In this document: in pieces, positions 59,712 to 64,000 of the stretch
Numbering within the stretch: position 1 is the first letter of the stretch
Layout: each line of letters opens with the position of its first letter
NCBI RefSeq assembly: GCF_964204645.1
Contig: NC_134033.1
Span: 3,035,631-3,099,630, forward strand
Origin: Tubulanus polymorphus
Lineage: Eukaryota > Nemertea > Palaeonemertea > Tubulaniformes > Tubulanidae
Reading direction: 5' to 3'
Length of the DNA stretch: 64,000 nt
Made by a program: the position numbers and the translations under genes
The notes under the pieces: generated by a model
Told to the model about the DNA's origin: nothing
The model's input: only the letters and a program-made list of their open reading frames with translations
Databases searched by the model: none

Positions 59712-60246
59712 CTAATGAGCTAGGTCTCAGAATGAGCTAGGTCTCAGAATGAGCTAGGTCTGATAATGAGCTAGGTCTGGCGGGAATGAGCTAGGTCTCA
59801 GAATGAGCTAGGTCTGGCGGGAATGAGCTAGGTCTGGGAATGAACTAGGTCTGATAATGAGCTAGGTCTGGCGGGAATGAGCTAGGTCCGATAATGAGCT
59901 AGGTCTGACGGGAATGAGCTAGGTCCGATAATGAGCTTGGTCCGTCGGGAATGAGCTAGGTCTCAGAATGAGCTAGGTCTGAGAATGAACTAGGTCTGAT
60001 AATGAGCTAGGTCTGGCGGGAATGAGCTAGGTCTGGGAATGAGTTAGGTCCGTCGGGAATGAGCTAGGTCTGATAATGAGCTAGGTGTGGTGGGAATGAG
60101 CTAGGTCTGGAATGAGCTAGGTCTGGGAATGAGCTAGGCCTGGGAATGAGCTAGGTCTGGGAATGAGCTAGGTCTGGGAATGATCTAGTTCTGAGAATGA
60201 GCTAGGTCTGATAATGAGCTAGGTCTGGGAATGAGCTAGATCTGGC
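59712..60246 (+). repeat. GAGCTAGGTCTG minisatellite, copy 2 (longer)
   Basis: About thirty units with core GAATGAGCTAGGTCTG. It is longer than the partner array at 4611-4952 and has unit variants (GGTCCGATAAT, GGTCCGTCGGG) not or rarely found there. Confidence 0.95.
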
Positions 60247-61390
60247 ATTAGTTAACAGTCTATCGCTAATAGTTCTAAGATTTTTCTTCGAATTCAGCGA
60301 CAATTCATACACAATGGATATTTGATTTTTTGAAATGTAGTGCGAAATGTTCTAAGATATTTCTTGTGCATTCTAATGAAGACTGGTCCACTTCTTATAT
60401 TTGACCGATGTATCCTCCAGCTAATGAATTATTGATACCCACTGGTCAACTTCTTATTCATTGTATTTGAAATGAATATTTTTGAGTTTGTTAGAATAGT
60501 ACAGAGGGTGTGGTACGTATTATCATAGAACCACGCGTTTGTAGTTCAGTGGTATTTTGTAGCCAGTGGTTCTCGTGTCCATTGAACCGCATTATGACAA
60601 ACTCAGTTCATATTGTGTCATGTTATTGTCCTCGGTTTTTAAAATCATGTAATACGTGTTCGATTTGAATTGAACCAATTCTGATGATTCATTCGTAACA
60701 TACGTTGAATTCACTATACACGCGCATATATGTCCAGTCCTTACGTGAGGTTAGGTGAGTTGAATCTTAAACGGGATTTTGTAAATCTATAAGCTATAAG
60801 GGCTCGGGCTTCTTTATTTGAATATTGATTCATCAGTCAGAATTGAAACCTGTAAAATATGAAATTGTTTTCTTTTTCAGATCAGCCATTCCTCATTGAG
60901 GACCTCATTGCTTCCAATACCGCGGGGCTGATTAAACCAACGCTGTTTTCAAAATAATCTATGATTCTCCACACAGAATTGAATTGGTGGTGAGTAGATT
61001 TGTAGGTTTTTTAATACTGGATATAACGGATTGTATCGAGTCAAATTAAAAATCATAACGGTGATCATTACGTTTTTTTCAGAGAAGCTCTACTTCCTCT
61101 GATTGCTGTCAATGCGTGCTGGACTTAATCAACAAATACACAGGCCTTCTTCTCTTACTCGGGACCTGTTTGCTGTCAATACCTGCTGCGGACTAAATCA
61201 ACAAATGCATAATTGGAATTCAGACATTCCTCGATTACTCCAGACCCGATCGCTGTCTGCGTGCTGGACTTTACCAACCTGGACCAACTGAGCTCAGTGT
61301 TGTAGCCTGCTTGGATGTCATATCTTCTAAGGAACAAACAGATAACTGATCGATCGAAAGAAATCCATGAATTGGTGAGTAGAATTTCTA
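60245..61390 (+). repeat. exon-like dispersed repeat family, + copy 2
   Basis: Counterpart of 4965-6110. The two exon-like units (about 60893-60990 and 61083-61373) keep their CAG and GTGAGTAG borders. The second unit has lost about 40 bp of internal repeat. Confidence 0.7.
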
Positions 61391-61920
61391 ACAGTTTGTA
61401 GTATAGGAAACTTAGGTTAGGTCGAGTTTAAGCCTATCTATCAAACGGATTGGCCCTCGTTACAGCAATTTCAGATACATTAGACTCCTCAAATTCCTAT
61501 TGATATTCTTGATATTCTTTTGTTGTTATGGTTCTGAATTATGTGTATTAAAGTTTGAAATGATAATTCCACTTGCCGGTTTTGACAAATTTGAGTTAAG
61601 AGGAGTCCTATGTAAAACAATTTATCAGATAAAGCAATCTTGAAATTTATTCCATAAACTGGATAATGAAATATTACTTGTAAAACCGACTTGTAACCGG
61701 TTCAGTCGTCCGAGACATTTATACAGCACCTGAGAGTAGTCGAGCTATAGGATTCGGAAGGTGGTCGCATTTATCAAACATATATCGCAATTTTGTTCTA
61801 AATCATTGATTCAAATTAGTTTTGATCGTCTGCTTGCCTGGAGTTAAGAATGGAATCTCTGATCAGTCAAGGACGATTAATCCGGTTATAACGAGTAGAT
61901 TTAATAGTCATATGAATTTC

Positions 61921-64000
61921 GGGTTTGACTATTTCACGGAATGGCTTCGTATTGTAATAATGCGTATAAATATGTAAGTTTCCGGGTCCGGAGATCGCGG
62001 TTACTACGAAGAGTGGTTCTGAAAAATGCAACAGATGTCGCCTTCGGTTAATTTACACTTGTCGTAGAGTTTTCTCAGGAGACCGAGGAGGTTAGCTCGG
62101 TGGGCACAGGACGGCGCTCGGCCCACCGGCCAATTCATGACAGAAATAGACTTTTTTACTAAAATGGTTTTTGCAATTTCCGACCAACAGATGATCCCCT
62201 CGTTAACCAGACTGGACACCTTGCCACTACAGTCAACTTCGCTTAAGTCATTATCAGATAAGTCATCACACTACATCAGTATTTGTATTTACAATTCTCT
62301 GGAGTAATTTGTAATACGTTCTTTCGGTAAGTCATCATCTTAACGATTCTCCCAACTAAAGAAGACTTAAGCGATGTTGACTATGCTTTCTCCGAGCCGA
62401 ATGAATGAAGACATAGCTATTTTGTGATGGCCCTTTCTGGTCTCCAGCGACGAATCGGCTTCTACAAGTAAATAAAGCTAGTTAGAGTATTCTTAGAAAA
62501 AATGATGGCAGATTTTGAATAAAATTACCGTGGTAAACCATTATGGAAACCACTTGGCTTGGTCCAAAGTTGTTACAGCCTGTGAGCTCTGTGACTGCAC
62601 CCTCACTTATTGATGTTAACTCGGCATTCTTCATTTCATTGTTATCTTAAAGTGAAAAATAAATCATATCATGTTATTGTGTTCTGTTTTAAGTTCGTAA
62701 TTTTGGTTGAATCTGCGACAAGTGTAAATTACTTATTCTCTTATTGTTCTTGCTCAGTCACACGTATAAAAACAGTAAAATACATTGAAGTGAAGCTGAA
62801 ATTGACCTGATGCAATTGATACGAAGTTTTTTCGAGTTGTTCCTTGAGTGAACACGAAATAGTCGGAGTCTCCCTCCACCGGCGCGAACACGTCTCCCTC
62901 CATCGCCTACCACTATCTAGGCCGTCTCGTGATGCAGTTCCACATATTTGGGGACGGCGTTCTGCTTAGGGTTAGGTTTAGAGATTAAGACACTGTTAAA
63001 ACGAATTTGAGTTAGAAATACACGTTGAAAAGGTATCACTGACGTGTCTAAAGCCTAATTAACCACAACCACCTTTTCATAAATATGCCCTGCATATTTT
63101 TAAAATGTTGATGCTATTTGTTTTGTAGGGTGTCGTAGTATAAGTGAATAACGCTGTGAGGAGGTGGAATACCTGAAGATATGCGAGGTGTAAATACTGA
63201 AATTCATTGCGTGTGTTCAATGAAAATAAAGTGTTTGAAATAAAGAATTCGATTTCTGCAATTTAGGTCGGGTTTAAGAACTTTTCATAGAAATACCGAA
63301 ATAACGGGTTTCGTCAACACACCAAACACTCGAAGTTCAAGAGAATTCGAAATGGTTATAGATAAATGCATTATTTCGAAAGTGTCTTTCTTGGTTTTGA
63401 CTATTTCAAATCGCTAAACACTTCACTTACCTAGAGGAACGCGACATTGTCAAATGTATATCGTTATCGGAACCTTGAACCAGCAGCGGAGAGAAGTCCT
63501 TATACAGCACCAGCGGATGAGCAAAGCGTCGTTACAGCATCCAAACTCTACTGGGTGGTTCAACAGATGTCATTTTTTGGATATATTCATAACCGAAGAT
63601 AATAAACTGATTATAAAACTTTTTATTCAACTAAGCCAGGTATACACTCAAAGATCAGCTTCACTATTTCGATGTATTGTATTTCGTTTATTGGTTTTAT
63701 ACGTTTGACTGAGCAAGAATTATTAAAATAAAGGAGACTCGTAATTTACACTTGTTGCAGATTTAAATAAAATGACCAATTTTAAACCTTGATTCCTACA
63801 TGACTTTTATTCAAAATTGTACAAAGTTTATTCGAATGTAAAAACGGTTTCTGGGACAAAATCATTTCCGATGAGGCTCTGCTCGCTAAAGTTGATGACA
63901 TCTCCATTCATCAGCCAGATACCAGTTATAGGCACATTATTTCAACTTTTAAATCAATCTCTACAGTAATTAATTCAGTTAATAGGGAAATTAGTGGCAC
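61921..64000. mobile_element. foldback-like element, left arm and interior, copy 2
   Basis: Matches 6683-8764: left arm at 61921-62135, nested inverted pair at about 62695-62770 and 63690-63765. The right arm lies beyond the window. Confidence 0.6.

Larger units (their letters stand above)
56379..64000 (+). repeat. large segmental duplication, copy 2 (runs off window)
   Basis: Same orientation and order as 1307-8764: LTR-like edge and hairpin (56595-56633), expansin-like exons, GC-rich TIR element (58523-58853), minisatellite (59712-60246), exon-like repeat (60245-61390) and left arm of the long inverted repeat (61921-62135). Small deletions relative to copy 1 occur, for example near 61500. 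Confidence 0.93.

Overview
The window looks like nuclear DNA of an animal, most likely a lophotrochozoan and probably a mollusc. It is AT-rich, genes are split by introns with GT/AG borders, AATAAA signals follow stop codons, and micro-/minisatellites, tRNA-derived SINE-like units and inverted repeats are frequent. The main genes resemble the LDLa/LRR/7TM receptors known from snails (GRL101 type, related to relaxin/glycoprotein-hormone LGR receptors). There is no sign of operons, CRISPR or prokaryotic gene structure.

Core of the window: four head-to-tail copies, all on the + strand, of one very large receptor gene. They start at 18185 (A), 35576 (B), 46235 (C) and 55487 (D). The protein reads, from the N-terminus: signal peptide, CUB and CUB-like domains, two C-type-lectin-like domains, a run of LDLa repeats, LRRs, and a 7TM domain with LGR-like features. 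Three exons join in phase 0. Only copy A is open throughout (about 1950 aa). B has one in-frame TAA in exon 2. C has an in-frame TAA in exon 2 plus two frameshifts in exon 3. D is cut off inside exon 1 by an abrupt junction. Scraps of the 7TM exon lie just upstream of every copy, which marks old duplication junctions.

Edges of the window: a segment of at least 7.4 kb is present twice in the same orientation, at 1307-8764 and from 56379 to the window end. The second copy is the one that truncates receptor D. The segment carries the 3' half of an expansin-like gene (second, cellulose-binding-type domain; three exons, stop, AATAAA), unusually rich in C at third codon positions. It also holds a GC-rich TIR element inside an intron, an expanded GAGCTAGGTCTG minisatellite, and a dispersed repeat family containing exon-like units with splice signals.

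Between these: 9-18 kb holds simple repeats, SINE-like elements, a dispersed 0.5-kb repeat and one orphan RCC1-type exon on the minus strand. 24.4-35 kb, between A and B, is mostly gene-free. It contains a pair of about 400-bp inverted repeats 5.6 kb apart, a possible TATA promoter with a tiny first exon, small hairpins and a hammerhead-like motif. 42-46 kb and 52.6-55.5 kb are intergenic spacers of the receptor array, occupied largely by the exon-like repeat family.

Identity statements come from reading and aligning by eye. No database search was possible.
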